From positions 317 to 58,719 of the forward strand of contig DKKT01000086.1 in NCBI GenBank assembly GCA_002455425.1: a DNA stretch of 58,403 nt. The letters run 5' to 3'. Under the pieces are notes generated by a model. It made no database searches and was not told where the DNA came from. It saw only the letters and a program-made list of their open reading frames with translations. Position 1 is the stretch's first letter. Each line of letters opens with the position of its first letter. Positions 1-8,239 of this stretch are shown in pieces. The position numbers were made by a program, and so were the translations under genes. This DNA is from Chthonomonas sp. UBA6659 (lineage in GTDB: Bacteria > Armatimonadota > Fimbriimonadia > Fimbriimonadales > Fimbriimonadaceae).

Positions 1-11
1 CGTGAATACGA

Positions 12-314
12 ATGGCAAAAGAATGTCTTAAAGTCAAGCATCGCAAGGTCGAAGCGCGATGGGCCGAGTACGAGAAGAAGCTCGCGGCGATCGTTGCCGA
101 CGGCAAGCTGAGTAAGGAAGAGCGCGAGGAGAAGATCGCCGCGCTCGAGGCGGAGCGGATCAAGAACCGCCTCTACAAGGCTCGACGCTACCATCGATGT
201 GCGGTCACGGGTCGCTCTCGCGGCTACTATCGCTTCTTCGGTGTCTGTCGACAGGTACTCCGAGAGATGGCTCACAAGGGCATGCTCCCGGGCGTGACCA
301 AGTCGAGCTGGTAA
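12..314 (+). CDS. rpsN: 30S ribosomal protein uS14
   Basis: 100-residue uS14 of the small-subunit head, in the spc operon order. The C-terminal block RCAVTGRSRG (62-71), followed by FGVCR and the terminal KSSW, is typical of the family. Only single cysteines occur at 63 and 79 and there is no CxxC pair, so this is the longer zinc-independent form rather than the short zinc-ribbon form. A charged helical N-terminal half (residues 15-50) is also as expected for the long form. The 11 bases before it are either spacer or the very end of rplE; too little is present to decide, and the ribosome binding site cannot be assessed. Confidence 0.96.
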   Translation: MAKECLKVKHRKVEARWAEYEKKLAAIVADGKLSKEEREEKIAALEAERIKNRLYKARRYHRCAVTGRSRGYYRFFGVCRQVLREMAHKGMLPGVTKSSW

Positions 315-328
315 GGGAGGTTCTAACG

Positions 329-724
329 ATGCATAGCGATCCCATCGCCGATCTTTTGACGCGCATCCGGAACGGTTGTCATGCAGGTCTGCCTTCGGTC
401 GAAGTGCCGATGAGCAAGATCAAGCTCGACATCATCAAGATCCTCGAGAACGAAGGGTTCCTCAAGGGTCATGAGGTGGCGACCGAGACCAAGTTCCCGA
501 CCATCCGCGTCCATCTTCGTTACGACGCCAAGCGCAAGCCGATCATCAAGAAGCTGGCGCGCGTCAGCAAGCCGGGTCTGCGCGTATACAAGCCGGCGGA
601 TGAGCTCAAGCCGATCCGCTCCGGTCTCGCAACCCGCATTCTGACCACGAGCAGCGGCGTCATGACCGATCGCGAGGCCCGCAAACGCCACATCGGCGGC
701 GAAGTCCTCTGCGAGGTCTGGTAG
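329..724 (+). CDS. rpsH: 30S ribosomal protein uS8
   Basis: 131-residue uS8, which binds 16S rRNA helix 21 and in many bacteria represses the spc operon. It starts MHSDPIADLLTRIRN, the family hallmark, and ends with the conserved TDREARKRHIGGEVLCEVW region. The frame is open further upstream, but ATG 329 is chosen because the homologous N-terminus begins there and an AGGGAGG ribosome binding site lies 8-9 bases before it. It follows rpsN by 14 bases, and its stop codon is embedded in the Shine-Dalgarno of rplF. Confidence 0.97.
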   Translation: MHSDPIADLLTRIRNGCHAGLPSVEVPMSKIKLDIIKILENEGFLKGHEVATETKFPTIRVHLRYDAKRKPIIKKLARVSKPGLRVYKPADELKPIRSGLATRILTTSSGVMTDREARKRHIGGEVLCEVW

Positions 725-735
725 GAGGCCTAACG

Positions 736-1302
736 ATGTCAAGAATCGGAAGACTTCCCATCGCGGTTCCCGGCACCGTCACGATCGACGTCGACGGAGA
801 CAATCTCGTGACCGTGAAGGGACCCAAAGGCGAGCTGAAGCAAACGATCTCGAAGGAACTCGAGATCAAGCAGGAAGACGGCACGCTGACCGTCGAGCGA
901 CCCTCGAACGAGTTTCGGGTCCGAGGCCAGCACGGTCTCGCCCGCACGCTGATCAACAACATGGTGGTCGGCGTGACCGAAGGGCACAAAAAAGTCCTGC
1001 AAATCCAAGGCGTGGGCTACCGCGTCGCACTCGAAGGCAAAACCCTGGTCTTGAGCATGGGCTACTCGCACCCCGTCAAGGTGGATGCGAAGCCGGGGAT
1101 CAACTTCGAGATCGCGGCGGACGAAAAGACCCGTGCCCAAAGTATCACCGTCTCCGGCATCGACAAGGCCCTCGTCGGCCAAGTCGCCGCCGACATCCGC
1201 AAGGTTCGAAAACCCGACAGCTACAAAGGCAAGGGTATCCGGTATGCGGGCGAGATCGTTCGCCTCAAGGCCGGAAAGCGGGCCGGTGCCAAGAAGAAGT
1301 AA
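736..1302 (+). CDS. rplF: 50S ribosomal protein uL6
   Basis: 188-residue uL6 with two tandem L6 folds. It begins MSRIGRLPI and carries GVTEGHKKVLQIQGVGYR in the middle and PDSYKGKGIRYAGE near the C-terminus, the segment that contacts 23S rRNA near the sarcin-ricin loop. An AGGAGG at 723-728, overlapping the rpsH stop, sits 7 bases before ATG. The C-terminus is lysine-rich (AGKRAGAKKK), as usual. Confidence 0.97.
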   Translation: MSRIGRLPIAVPGTVTIDVDGDNLVTVKGPKGELKQTISKELEIKQEDGTLTVERPSNEFRVRGQHGLARTLINNMVVGVTEGHKKVLQIQGVGYRVALEGKTLVLSMGYSHPVKVDAKPGINFEIAADEKTRAQSITVSGIDKALVGQVAADIRKVRKPDSYKGKGIRYAGEIVRLKAGKRAGAKKK

Positions 1303-1316
1303 GGCGGGCTAACACG

Positions 1317-1670
1317 ATGTCGAAAAAAACGAGACAAGAACTGAGAATCGCGCGACACGGACGTGTCCGCAAGAAAGTGAGCGGAACGCCCGAGCGTCCG
1401 CGGCTGGCCGTGTTCCGTAGCCTCAAGCACGTGACGGCACAGATCATCGACGACTCCGCCGGCCACACCTTGGCCAGTGCGGGAACCGTCGAAAAGGAAC
1501 TTGCCGCCGCCGGCAACGCCGAGGGGGCCAAGAAGGTCGGCCTCGAACTGGCCAAGCGCGCCAAGGAAAAGGGCATCACCAAGGTGGTGTTCGATCGCGG
1601 CGGCTTCCAGTATCAGGGCACCGTCGCGGCACTCGCCGAGGGCGCGAGAGAGGGAGGGTTGGAGTTCTAA
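1317..1670 (+). CDS. rplR: 50S ribosomal protein uL18
   Basis: 117-residue uL18, the 5S rRNA-binding protein of the central protuberance. The basic N-terminus (MSKKTRQELRIARHGRVRKK) is followed by PRLAVFRSLKHVTAQIIDD and a C-terminal FDRGGFQYQGTVAALAEGAREGGLEF, all diagnostic. The length is normal. The Shine-Dalgarno is weak (AAGGCGGG upstream). The next gene, rpsE, begins one base after the stop, so the two are probably translationally coupled. Confidence 0.96.
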   Translation: MSKKTRQELRIARHGRVRKKVSGTPERPRLAVFRSLKHVTAQIIDDSAGHTLASAGTVEKELAAAGNAEGAKKVGLELAKRAKEKGITKVVFDRGGFQYQGTVAALAEGAREGGLEF

Positions 1671-1671
1671 C

Positions 1672-2250
1672 ATGAAAATGGCCAGTCGAATGACCGGGCG
1701 GCGCGATGCCCGGCAGCAGATTCAGGACGGACCCCAGCTCGACGTTCGCGTGGTGCGCTCGAACAAAGTGTTCAAGACCCACAAAGGCGGCAAGACGGCT
1801 TCGTGGTCGGTCCTCGTCGTCGTCGGCGACAACAAGGGCATGGTCGGGGTCGGCCTCGGCAAGGCCCGGGGCATTCCCGACGCGATCCGCAAGGCCGAAG
1901 AGGCCGCTCGGAAGGCGATGTTCAAGGTGCCGATGATCGGCGACACGATCCCCCACGAGGTCAACGCCAAGTGCGGGACAGCCCATGTGCTGTTGCGGCC
2001 GGCGAGCCCGGGTACAGGAGTCAAGGCGGGAAGCGCGGTGCGAGCTTGCCTCGAAGCGGCCGGTATCCACAACGTCCTCGCCAAGAGCATGGGCAGCCGG
2101 AACGCGGTGAACATGGCCTACGCCACGATCGAAGCGTTCAAGGCGCTGAGCGTGCCGGAGAGGGCCGCCGAGCTCCGGGGGCTGGAAATCGGCGAACTCG
2201 TGCCGTGGCTCGCCAAGGCACGCAAGGAGGAAGCCGATGCTGCGCATTAA
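1672..2250 (+). CDS. rpsE: 30S ribosomal protein uS5
   Basis: 192-residue uS5, involved in decoding accuracy and in the mRNA entry tunnel. The N-terminal double-stranded-RNA-binding-like fold contains FKTHKGGKTASWSVLVVVGD and GMVGVGLGKA; the C-terminal domain contains AHVLLRPASPGTGVKAG and NVLAKSMGSRNAVNMAYAT. The frame is open upstream from 1477, but ATG 1672 gives the expected N-terminus and has GGAG 7 bases before it. The last 14 bases overlap rpmD. Confidence 0.97.
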   Translation: MKMASRMTGRRDARQQIQDGPQLDVRVVRSNKVFKTHKGGKTASWSVLVVVGDNKGMVGVGLGKARGIPDAIRKAEEAARKAMFKVPMIGDTIPHEVNAKCGTAHVLLRPASPGTGVKAGSAVRACLEAAGIHNVLAKSMGSRNAVNMAYATIEAFKALSVPERAAELRGLEIGELVPWLAKARKEEADAAH

Positions 2251-2416
2251 GCTCGTCAAGAGCCCGATCGGCAACACGCCGGCCAACCGCGCCACGGTGA
2301 AGGCGCTCGGCCTGCGCAAGATGCACCAGACGGTGACTCATCAGGACAACCCCGCGATCCGCGGGATGATCCACAAGGTGAAGCACATGCTCTCGGTGGA
2401 GGAAGTCAAGGAGTAG
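2237..2416 (+). CDS. rpmD: 50S ribosomal protein uL30
   Basis: A 59-residue uL30, starting MLRIKLVKSPIGN and containing TVKALGLRKMHQTV followed by a short C-terminal segment ending SVEEVKE. It is located between rpsE and rplO as in the standard spc operon. The start lies inside the end of rpsE (14-base overlap in another frame), preceded by a near-perfect AAGGAGG with a 6-base spacer, which indicates coupled translation. It is at the usual size for the family. Confidence 0.95.
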   Translation: MLRIKLVKSPIGNTPANRATVKALGLRKMHQTVTHQDNPAIRGMIHKVKHMLSVEEVKE

Positions 2417-2420
2417 CACG

Positions 2421-2861
2421 ATGAGTCTGCATCAACTGCGACCCGCCAAGGGCGCCACCAAGCGGCGCCGACGCGTCGCCCGCGGCATCGGAAGCGGTCT
2501 GGGCAAGACCGCCGGACGAGGCACGAAGGGCCAGAAGGCGCGACGGCAGATTCACCCGCGCTTCGAAGGCGGTCAGACGCCGATCCAGCGCCGGTTGCCG
2601 GTCAAGAAGGGCTTCCGCAACATCAACCACAAGGAATACGCGATCATCAACCTCGACGACCTCGAACGGCTGTTCGAAGCCGGCGATGAGGTCACGGTCG
2701 AGAAGCTTCTGGCCATCGGCATCATCCCGGGGGTCAAGGATGGCGTCAAGGTCCTCGGCTTCGGTGAACTCAACAAGAAGCTCAAGGTCACCGCGCACCG
2801 GTTTAGCAAGACGGCCGAAGCGGCGATCGGCAAGGCCGGTGGGGAGGTCATCCGACTGTGA
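2421..2861 (+). CDS. rplO: 50S ribosomal protein uL15
   Basis: 146-residue uL15, an early large-subunit assembly protein. The unfolded basic N-terminal tail (RRRRVARGIGSGLGKTAGRG, then KGQKAR) is followed by the globular C-terminal half with VKVLGFGELNKKLKV and a terminal GGEVIRL. It starts 4 bases after rpmD. Its TGA stop overlaps the GTG start of secY. Confidence 0.96.
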   Translation: MSLHQLRPAKGATKRRRRVARGIGSGLGKTAGRGTKGQKARRQIHPRFEGGQTPIQRRLPVKKGFRNINHKEYAIINLDDLERLFEAGDEVTVEKLLAIGIIPGVKDGVKVLGFGELNKKLKVTAHRFSKTAEAAIGKAGGEVIRL

Positions 2862-4225
2862 GCATGGCGCTCGGAGCCGGTAGCGGCGGGGGCATGCGCG
2901 GAGACAAGGGTCTCCGCATGCCCCTGACCGAAACCCTGCGACTTGCATGGGCGGACCAAGAACTCCGGCAGCGGATCATGTTCGTCCTGATGATGTTCGC
3001 GATCTATGCGCTCGGCGTGCACGTGCCGGTCCCGATTCCTGGGGTCAATGCAGCGCTGTTCGAGCAGAAGATCCAGGACAACGCGTTCTTCGCACTGATG
3101 AACACGTTCGGAGGAGGCAGCCTCAAGCGAATCTCGATTTTCGCCCTTGGTTTGAATCCGTACATCACGTCCTCGATCATCATGCAGATTCTCACGCAGG
3201 CCTTCCCCCAATGGAAGAAGGAACTGCAGGAGGGCGGCGAGTACGCCCGCCGCAACCAGAATCGCCGGACCCGTGCGCTGACACTCATCCTCTGCGTCTT
3301 CCAGGGCACAGGCTTCCTGACCCTGATGAAGGACGCGATAGGGCCGCAGTCGACTCTCACGCTGGCGACCATCGTGGTGTTCTGGACCGCTGGGGCGATG
3401 GCGATGCTCTGGATGGGTGAGCAGATCAGCGAGAGAGGCATCGGAAACGGCGTGTCCTTGATGATCTTCGCGGGCATCGTCATCTCCGTGCCGAACCTGG
3501 CCAGCATGGTTTATCGGGCCGTCGTCGAACAGGGCGCCGTCACCTATTGGCAGCTCGCGATCCTCGCGGTCTTGTTCCTGGCCACGACGTGGATCGTGGT
3601 GCTGTTCACGATCGCCCAGCGCCGGATTCCGATCCAGCACATGCGGCGACAGTTCGGTACCAAGGTCGTGGGCGGGGCGACGAGCTACCTCCCGCTGAGC
3701 ATCAACCTCGCCGGGGTCATCCCGATCATCTTCGCGATCTCCCTGCTCTATATGCCGGCTCAGTTCGCATCGATGTTCCCTGCGAAGAGCGGGTTCCACG
3801 AGTTCTTCCAGGCCATCGCGGACTTCCTCCGCATGGACCTTCGGACATGGCATGGGTGGATCGGAGCGGTGATCTACACCTTCATGATCTTCTTCTTCAC
3901 GTACTTCTACACGGCGATCCAATACAACGTGGAGGACATCGCCAATAACCTCAAACGTGGGGGATCGTACGTGCCCGGCGTTCGTCCGGGCAAGCAGACG
4001 AAGGAGTTCTTGGACGGCGTCATCTCCCGCATCACGATCGTCGGAGCAATGTTCCTCTCGCTGATCGCGCTGACGCAGTTCTTCGTTCCGTTGATCGCTC
4101 CCGGTTTGGGCACGATCAACGTGAATCTACTCTTCGGTACATCGCTCCTGATCATGGTCAGCGTGGCCCTCGAGACCATGCGCCAGATCGAAGCGAACAT
4201 CCTCATGAAGCAGTACGGCGGCTAA
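2858..4225 (+). CDS. secY: preprotein translocase subunit SecY
   Basis: 455-residue SecY, the channel subunit of the SecYEG translocon, with about ten hydrophobic helices. Recognisable segments are GVHVPVPIPGV (plug and periplasmic region), FALGLNPYITSSIIMQILTQ (helix 2), WMGEQISERGIGNGVSL, and the cytosolic loop NVEDIANNLKRGGSYVPGVRPG, then YFYTAIQ and MRQIEANILMKQY at the end. The start taken is GTG 2858, overlapping the rplO TGA, with a GGGGAGG upstream; ATG 2864 or a later ATG just before PLTETLRLAW would be alternatives, since the first 20 residues are Gly-rich and unusual. The gene is followed by a strong hairpin and not by adk, map or infA. Confidence 0.97.
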   Translation: MSMALGAGSGGGMRGDKGLRMPLTETLRLAWADQELRQRIMFVLMMFAIYALGVHVPVPIPGVNAALFEQKIQDNAFFALMNTFGGGSLKRISIFALGLNPYITSSIIMQILTQAFPQWKKELQEGGEYARRNQNRRTRALTLILCVFQGTGFLTLMKDAIGPQSTLTLATIVVFWTAGAMAMLWMGEQISERGIGNGVSLMIFAGIVISVPNLASMVYRAVVEQGAVTYWQLAILAVLFLATTWIVVLFTIAQRRIPIQHMRRQFGTKVVGGATSYLPLSINLAGVIPIIFAISLLYMPAQFASMFPAKSGFHEFFQAIADFLRMDLRTWHGWIGAVIYTFMIFFFTYFYTAIQYNVEDIANNLKRGGSYVPGVRPGKQTKEFLDGVISRITIVGAMFLSLIALTQFFVPLIAPGLGTINVNLLFGTSLLIMVSVALETMRQIEANILMKQYGG

Positions 4226-4238
4226 ACTGCCCATTGGA

Positions 4239-4269
4239 AGCGGCCCCTCGTCATTGGCGAGGGGCCGCT
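4239..4269 (+). terminator. spc operon terminator hairpin
   Basis: A perfect 12-bp inverted repeat (AGCGGCCCCTCG ... CGAGGGGCCGCT) with a 7-base loop begins 13 bases after the secY stop. Only CTTCT follows, so there is no strong U-tract, but the position and the stability make it the probable end of the ribosomal transcript. Confidence 0.75.
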
Positions 4270-4381
4270 CTTCTGGCCTTCGGGGTATACTTTTGGACTC
4301 CCGTTCCGATGCGCGACGGGTGTTGGACTGGGTGACGCTTCTCCCTCCCCGGGCCGATCAGTACATCGACTAGGAATCGTC

Positions 4382-4807
4382 ATGGCAAAGCAAATCACGT
4401 CCGTCATCAAGCTCAACATCGCCGCGGGGAAGGGCACTCCCGCTCCCCCCGTCGGTCCGGCTCTCGGTCAAGCCGGCATCAACATGATGGAGTTTCTCAA
4501 GAAGTTCAACGAAATGACCGCACCGCAGATGGGCTTCGTTCTCCCGGTCGAGATCACCGTGTACGCGGACCGATCGTACTCCTTCGTGGTCAAGCAGCCC
4601 CTCTCGTCCGACCTTATCAAGCGCGCCGCCGGCATCTCGAAGGGTGCAGGCAACCCGTTGAAAGAGAAGGTCGGAGTACTGACGCAAGAGAAGCTCCGCG
4701 AAGTCACTCGGGCGAAAATGGCCGACCTCAACACCGACGATGAAGAGCAGGCGATGAAGATCATCGCGGGTACCGCCCGACAGATGGGCGTCAAGATCGA
4801 AGGCTGA
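4382..4807 (+). CDS. rplK: 50S ribosomal protein uL11
   Basis: 141-residue uL11 of the GTPase-associated centre, binding 23S rRNA around position 1067. It starts MAKQITSVIKLNIAAGKGTP, has the PPVGPALGQAGINMMEFLKKFN block with the conserved prolines, and ends with the rRNA-binding domain (IAGTARQMGVKIEG). The length matches the family. The location is odd: it stands alone after secY, is separated from it by a terminator, and has no rplA, secE or nusG beside it. A TATACT hexamer at 4286-4291 may be its -10 element; I see no good -35 and only a weak Shine-Dalgarno (TAGGAA). Confidence 0.97.
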   Translation: MAKQITSVIKLNIAAGKGTPAPPVGPALGQAGINMMEFLKKFNEMTAPQMGFVLPVEITVYADRSYSFVVKQPLSSDLIKRAAGISKGAGNPLKEKVGVLTQEKLREVTRAKMADLNTDDEEQAMKIIAGTARQMGVKIEG

Positions 4808-4816
4808 GGCCTTCTG

Positions 4817-4853
4817 CGAAGCCCCAAGGTGACATTCCGCCCTGGGGGCTTCG
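4817..4853. terminator. bidirectional terminator between rplK and aroC
   Basis: Inverted repeat CGAAGCCCCAAGG / CCTGGGGGCTTCG (12 of 13 pairs, 11-base loop) fills the space between the convergent rplK stop and aroC stop. It can form on both transcripts. Confidence 0.7.
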
Positions 4854-5936
4854 TTACGTCCGGATCGCCTGCTGCCGCAGGGCGTGATCGGCCAGCACCA
4901 GCGCCACCATCGCCTCGACCATCGGCACCGCTCGGGGCAGGACGCATGCATCGTGGCGTCCCCTTCCCTTTAGCGTCGTGTTCTCCCGGGCAGCCGTGAC
5001 GGTCTCCTGCTCGACCATGACGGTTGCTGTCGGCTTGAACGCGGCCCGCAGAAGGATCGGCATGCCGTTCGAGATGCCCCCCTGAATGCCGCCGCTCCGA
5101 TTGGTCGGAGTAGTGACTCTTCGCTCGTCATCGGCGCGATAGGCATCGTTGTGCTCGATGCCGGTCAGCTCGGTGCCGGCGAAACCGCTGCCGATCTCGA
5201 ACCCTTTGCACGCCGGGAGGCTCATGACGGCCTTCGCGATGTCGGCCTCAAGCTTGTCGAAGACCGGCTCGCCCCATCCGGCAGGTACGCCGCGAGCGAC
5301 GCATCCGACGACGCCTCCGACCGAGTTCCCCTGCTTCCGGATCGCTTCGATCGTCGCAATCATGACCGATGCCGCGACGGGGTCCGGGCATCGGACCGGC
5401 GTTGCCTCGACGTCGGCTCGGGTCACTGTCAAGGGATCGACGGTCGCGAGATCGTGGTAGACCTTCTCGACCCAACCTACGATCTCGACACCGAAGCGCT
5501 CGCGAAGGAGCTTTTGGGCGATCGCTCCGGCCGCCACCCGCCCGATGGTCTCGCGGGCAGAGGCGCGGCCACCGCCTGACCAAGCTCGGATGCCGTACTT
5601 CTCGTCATAGGTGAAGTCCGCGTGCGAGGGGCGATACTTCTCGCGCATCTCCTCGTAGTCGCGGGAGCGGGCGTCTTCGTTCCGCACGAGCATCGCAATC
5701 GGCGTGCCGAGGGTGAGCCCGTCTTGGACGCCGCTCAGGATTTCGACGGTGTCGGCTTCTTTCCGCTGGGTGACGAGGTGGCTCTGGCCGGGCCGACGTC
5801 GATCGAGCTCGAATTGTATCTCCTCAGCCGAGATCGGCAGACGGGGAGGGCATCCGTCGACGACGACGCCGACACCTCCGCCATGGGATTCACCGAACGT
5901 CGCGATGCGGAACAGGACTCCGAACGTGCTCGCCAT
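4854..5936 (-). CDS. aroC: chorismate synthase
   Basis: 360-residue chorismate synthase, the last step of the shikimate pathway: 5-enolpyruvylshikimate-3-phosphate to chorismate, using reduced FMN. Signature 1, GESHG (15-19), signature 2, RPSHAD (102-107) and GGRASARET (122-130), and the third block RSGGIQGGISNGMPI are all present with the catalytic histidines. The size is that of the monomeric unit without fused flavin reductase. It lies 5 bases downstream of the AddA-like gene and is probably in the same minus-strand transcript, with no other shikimate gene near it. Confidence 0.97.
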   Translation of the reverse strand: MASTFGVLFRIATFGESHGGGVGVVVDGCPPRLPISAEEIQFELDRRRPGQSHLVTQRKEADTVEILSGVQDGLTLGTPIAMLVRNEDARSRDYEEMREKYRPSHADFTYDEKYGIRAWSGGGRASARETIGRVAAGAIAQKLLRERFGVEIVGWVEKVYHDLATVDPLTVTRADVEATPVRCPDPVAASVMIATIEAIRKQGNSVGGVVGCVARGVPAGWGEPVFDKLEADIAKAVMSLPACKGFEIGSGFAGTELTGIEHNDAYRADDERRVTTPTNRSGGIQGGISNGMPILLRAAFKPTATVMVEQETVTAARENTTLKGRGRHDACVLPRAVPMVEAMVALVLADHALRQQAIRT

Positions 5937-5941
5937 CCGGA

Positions 5942-8239
5942 CTAGTTTGACACTTGAAGGTACGGCGTCAGTTCGCGGAGCCGGACACCGGGGGGCGCTT
6001 CGCCCATGTGCCCCAAGATCAACTTTGCTCCGCTCTCCTTGGTCGGCGTCCCGAGAACCAGACAGAGGCGTTTCTCAGCGCGCGTCATCGCAACATAGAG
6101 GAGGCGGAGTTCTTCCTCGCGGTTCTTCTCCTGCGATCGCTCGCGAAACATACCGTAGATTTCGGTGCTGCTCGTGGTGTACTTCGTGGCGACCAGCCCG
6201 GTATCCGGATCAACAAGGGTTTCCTTTGGCTTACGAAGGATGTCGTCGTTGAGATCGGTCAGCACGACGCACGGAAACTCAAGGCCCTTGGCCTTGTGGA
6301 TCGTCATGATCTTGACGGCATCGACTTTGTCGTCGAGGGAAGGTGCGGTGCTCTCGCCGTGGCGCTTGAGCACCTGGAGCTCGCGGATCTGTTCGGCAAA
6401 TCCGATCGCATCGATTTCCGGCTGGTTGGCCGCGATCTCGAGCAGGCGTCGGACGTTCGCGATCGTCTGCAGACCGTCTGGGCGGCCGGCCAAGGTGGGA
6501 AGCAGCGGGGAGTGGCGGAGCACTTCGGCGATCAGTTCCCAGGCGGTGAGCCGGTCGGCGAACGCGGACAGGGGGCGAAACCAGGCCAGGAAGGACGCAA
6601 TTTTGGGCCCGTCCTCTTCGATCGGCGATTCGAGCCCATGAAGCCCTTCGATCGCGGGACGGGCCGCAGCGAGAAGCGCGATCGCATCCAGGGAGAGGCC
6701 GACGATCGGGCTCCGGAGCATCGCGAGAAGGGCAAAGTCGTCGCGAGGATTCACGAGCGCGGTCAGCGCGTTGGCGAGGTCGCGAACTTCCATGCGGACG
6801 TAGATCGATTCGACCCCACCGGCCACGCGATGGGGGATTCCGAGCCGGTGGAGGTGGGGCACCAGACTCTGAGCGGATTCACTCCTTCGAACAAGGACCG
6901 CGATGTCGGACCAAGCCATCCCCTCGCGGTGGAGTCCGAGGAGGCGGTGTGCGGTCTCAGCGTGTTGCTTCGGCTGCTGACGCCAGTACTCGATCCCATC
7001 GTAGGTGGCGAAAGCGTCGGAGGTCAGATCGACGTCCTCGTGAAGCATCGGACGATAGGCGTCGCCATGCATCCGGCCGAAGAGGTGGTCGACGAAGCGA
7101 AGGATTCCGGGGTCGCTGCGGTGATTCTTGCTGAGGATTCGAGTCGGCTTCTCCTCGACCTCACGCTCGAAAAGGCGGGGATCGGCCTGCCGGAACCCAT
7201 AGATCGACTGCTGGGGGTCGCCAACTTTGAGGGTCCGTCCGATCTCGAGGGCGTCGATGAGTCGCTTCTGGGTCGGGTTCACATCCTGAAACTCATCGAC
7301 GAGGACGACTCGGAACTGGCGTTGGGTCCGGGCGCGCGCCTGCGGCGAACCTTCGATGAGGCGAATCGCGAGGGATTCGACCGCGTTGAAGTCGAATCGC
7401 TGTTCTTGGTGCATCAGCTGCTCCCATCGCCGCCAGGTTTCGAGGGCGATTTGCATCAGTCCGCACGCGTAACGATAGTCTGCGCCGGAAGCGTCATCGC
7501 ACCGTAACCACCGAGGGGTCTGCGTGCCGGCTTCTCGCGCGAGCTTCACGGTAGATTTGACGAACTCAATGCCACTCTCTTCTTCGGGCATTGCCCGCGT
7601 TTGGAGCGCGGGGGGCAGCCTGCGCCAAACCTCCTGGCGGGCATGGGCACGGACCGACTCTGCGCTCGCGTAGATCGGCGCGAGCTGATCGGGAGTGAGC
7701 AGGGTCCCCCGAAGTCGACCGAGGATGGTTCGGATATCATCCGCGAGCGCAGAGAACCATTGGGATTGCGCCGAGCGGGGCTTGGCGACCAGGTGGGCGA
7801 GCAGGGCTTGGGCCTCGGCGGACTCCTCCGTCTCGCAGGCGATCGCTTGGCGCAGAGCGAGGTCGAACAAGCGTACGCCGGTCTCATCCTCGATCATCGC
7901 GAAGTCCGGGTCGACGCCGGCTTCGACCGCATTCTCGACAAGAAGCCTCCGGCAGAACGAATCGATCGTCTGGATCGGCCCGGTTTCGGCGGCTTGAGCA
8001 TCGAGGGTACGCCCCGCCCCGCGAAGGAGCAACACGATGCGCCGCTTCATATCGGCGGCCGCCTTCTTCGTGAACGTGATCGTCAGGATTTGGGCGGGGC
8101 TGAGGCCGTCATCGATCACATGCCGCAGGTAGCGTTCGACGAGCATGCGCGTCTTCCCCGCCCCCGCTGACGCCAGGATGACAAAGTGATTCTCCTGCTC
8201 TTCGATGATCGCGACCTGTTCGGGCGTGAACTTGCTCAC
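5942..8239 (-). CDS. UvrD/Rep-family helicase, AddA-like, without nuclease domain
   Basis: 765-residue superfamily 1A 3'-5' helicase. Motifs in order: Walker A ASAGAGKT (23-30), TITFTKKAAADMKRR, the DExQ box VDEFQDVNP, GDPQQSIYGFRQADPRLF, NHRSDP, TIHKAKGLEFPCVVL and LYVAMTRAEKRL. It matches the motor half of AddA/RecB, but the protein stops soon after motif VI, so the C-terminal RecB-type nuclease domain of full AddA (about 1200 residues) is absent. It starts at GTG 8239, overlapping the TGA of the upstream AddB-like gene, so the two are translationally coupled and presumably form one complex for double-strand break processing. It could also be called a PcrA paralogue; the partner gene argues for AddA-like. 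Confidence 0.85.
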   Translation of the reverse strand: MSKFTPEQVAIIEEQENHFVILASAGAGKTRMLVERYLRHVIDDGLSPAQILTITFTKKAAADMKRRIVLLLRGAGRTLDAQAAETGPIQTIDSFCRRLLVENAVEAGVDPDFAMIEDETGVRLFDLALRQAIACETEESAEAQALLAHLVAKPRSAQSQWFSALADDIRTILGRLRGTLLTPDQLAPIYASAESVRAHARQEVWRRLPPALQTRAMPEEESGIEFVKSTVKLAREAGTQTPRWLRCDDASGADYRYACGLMQIALETWRRWEQLMHQEQRFDFNAVESLAIRLIEGSPQARARTQRQFRVVLVDEFQDVNPTQKRLIDALEIGRTLKVGDPQQSIYGFRQADPRLFEREVEEKPTRILSKNHRSDPGILRFVDHLFGRMHGDAYRPMLHEDVDLTSDAFATYDGIEYWRQQPKQHAETAHRLLGLHREGMAWSDIAVLVRRSESAQSLVPHLHRLGIPHRVAGGVESIYVRMEVRDLANALTALVNPRDDFALLAMLRSPIVGLSLDAIALLAAARPAIEGLHGLESPIEEDGPKIASFLAWFRPLSAFADRLTAWELIAEVLRHSPLLPTLAGRPDGLQTIANVRRLLEIAANQPEIDAIGFAEQIRELQVLKRHGESTAPSLDDKVDAVKIMTIHKAKGLEFPCVVLTDLNDDILRKPKETLVDPDTGLVATKYTTSSTEIYGMFRERSQEKNREEELRLLYVAMTRAEKRLCLVLGTPTKESGAKLILGHMGEAPPGVRLRELTPYLQVSN

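Noticed and set aside
1..11. End of rplE
   Set aside because: Eleven bases are too few to decide the frame or a stop codon.
5954..7507. Plus-strand open frame of 517 codons
   Set aside because: Antisense to the helicase, whose motifs are clear on the minus strand.
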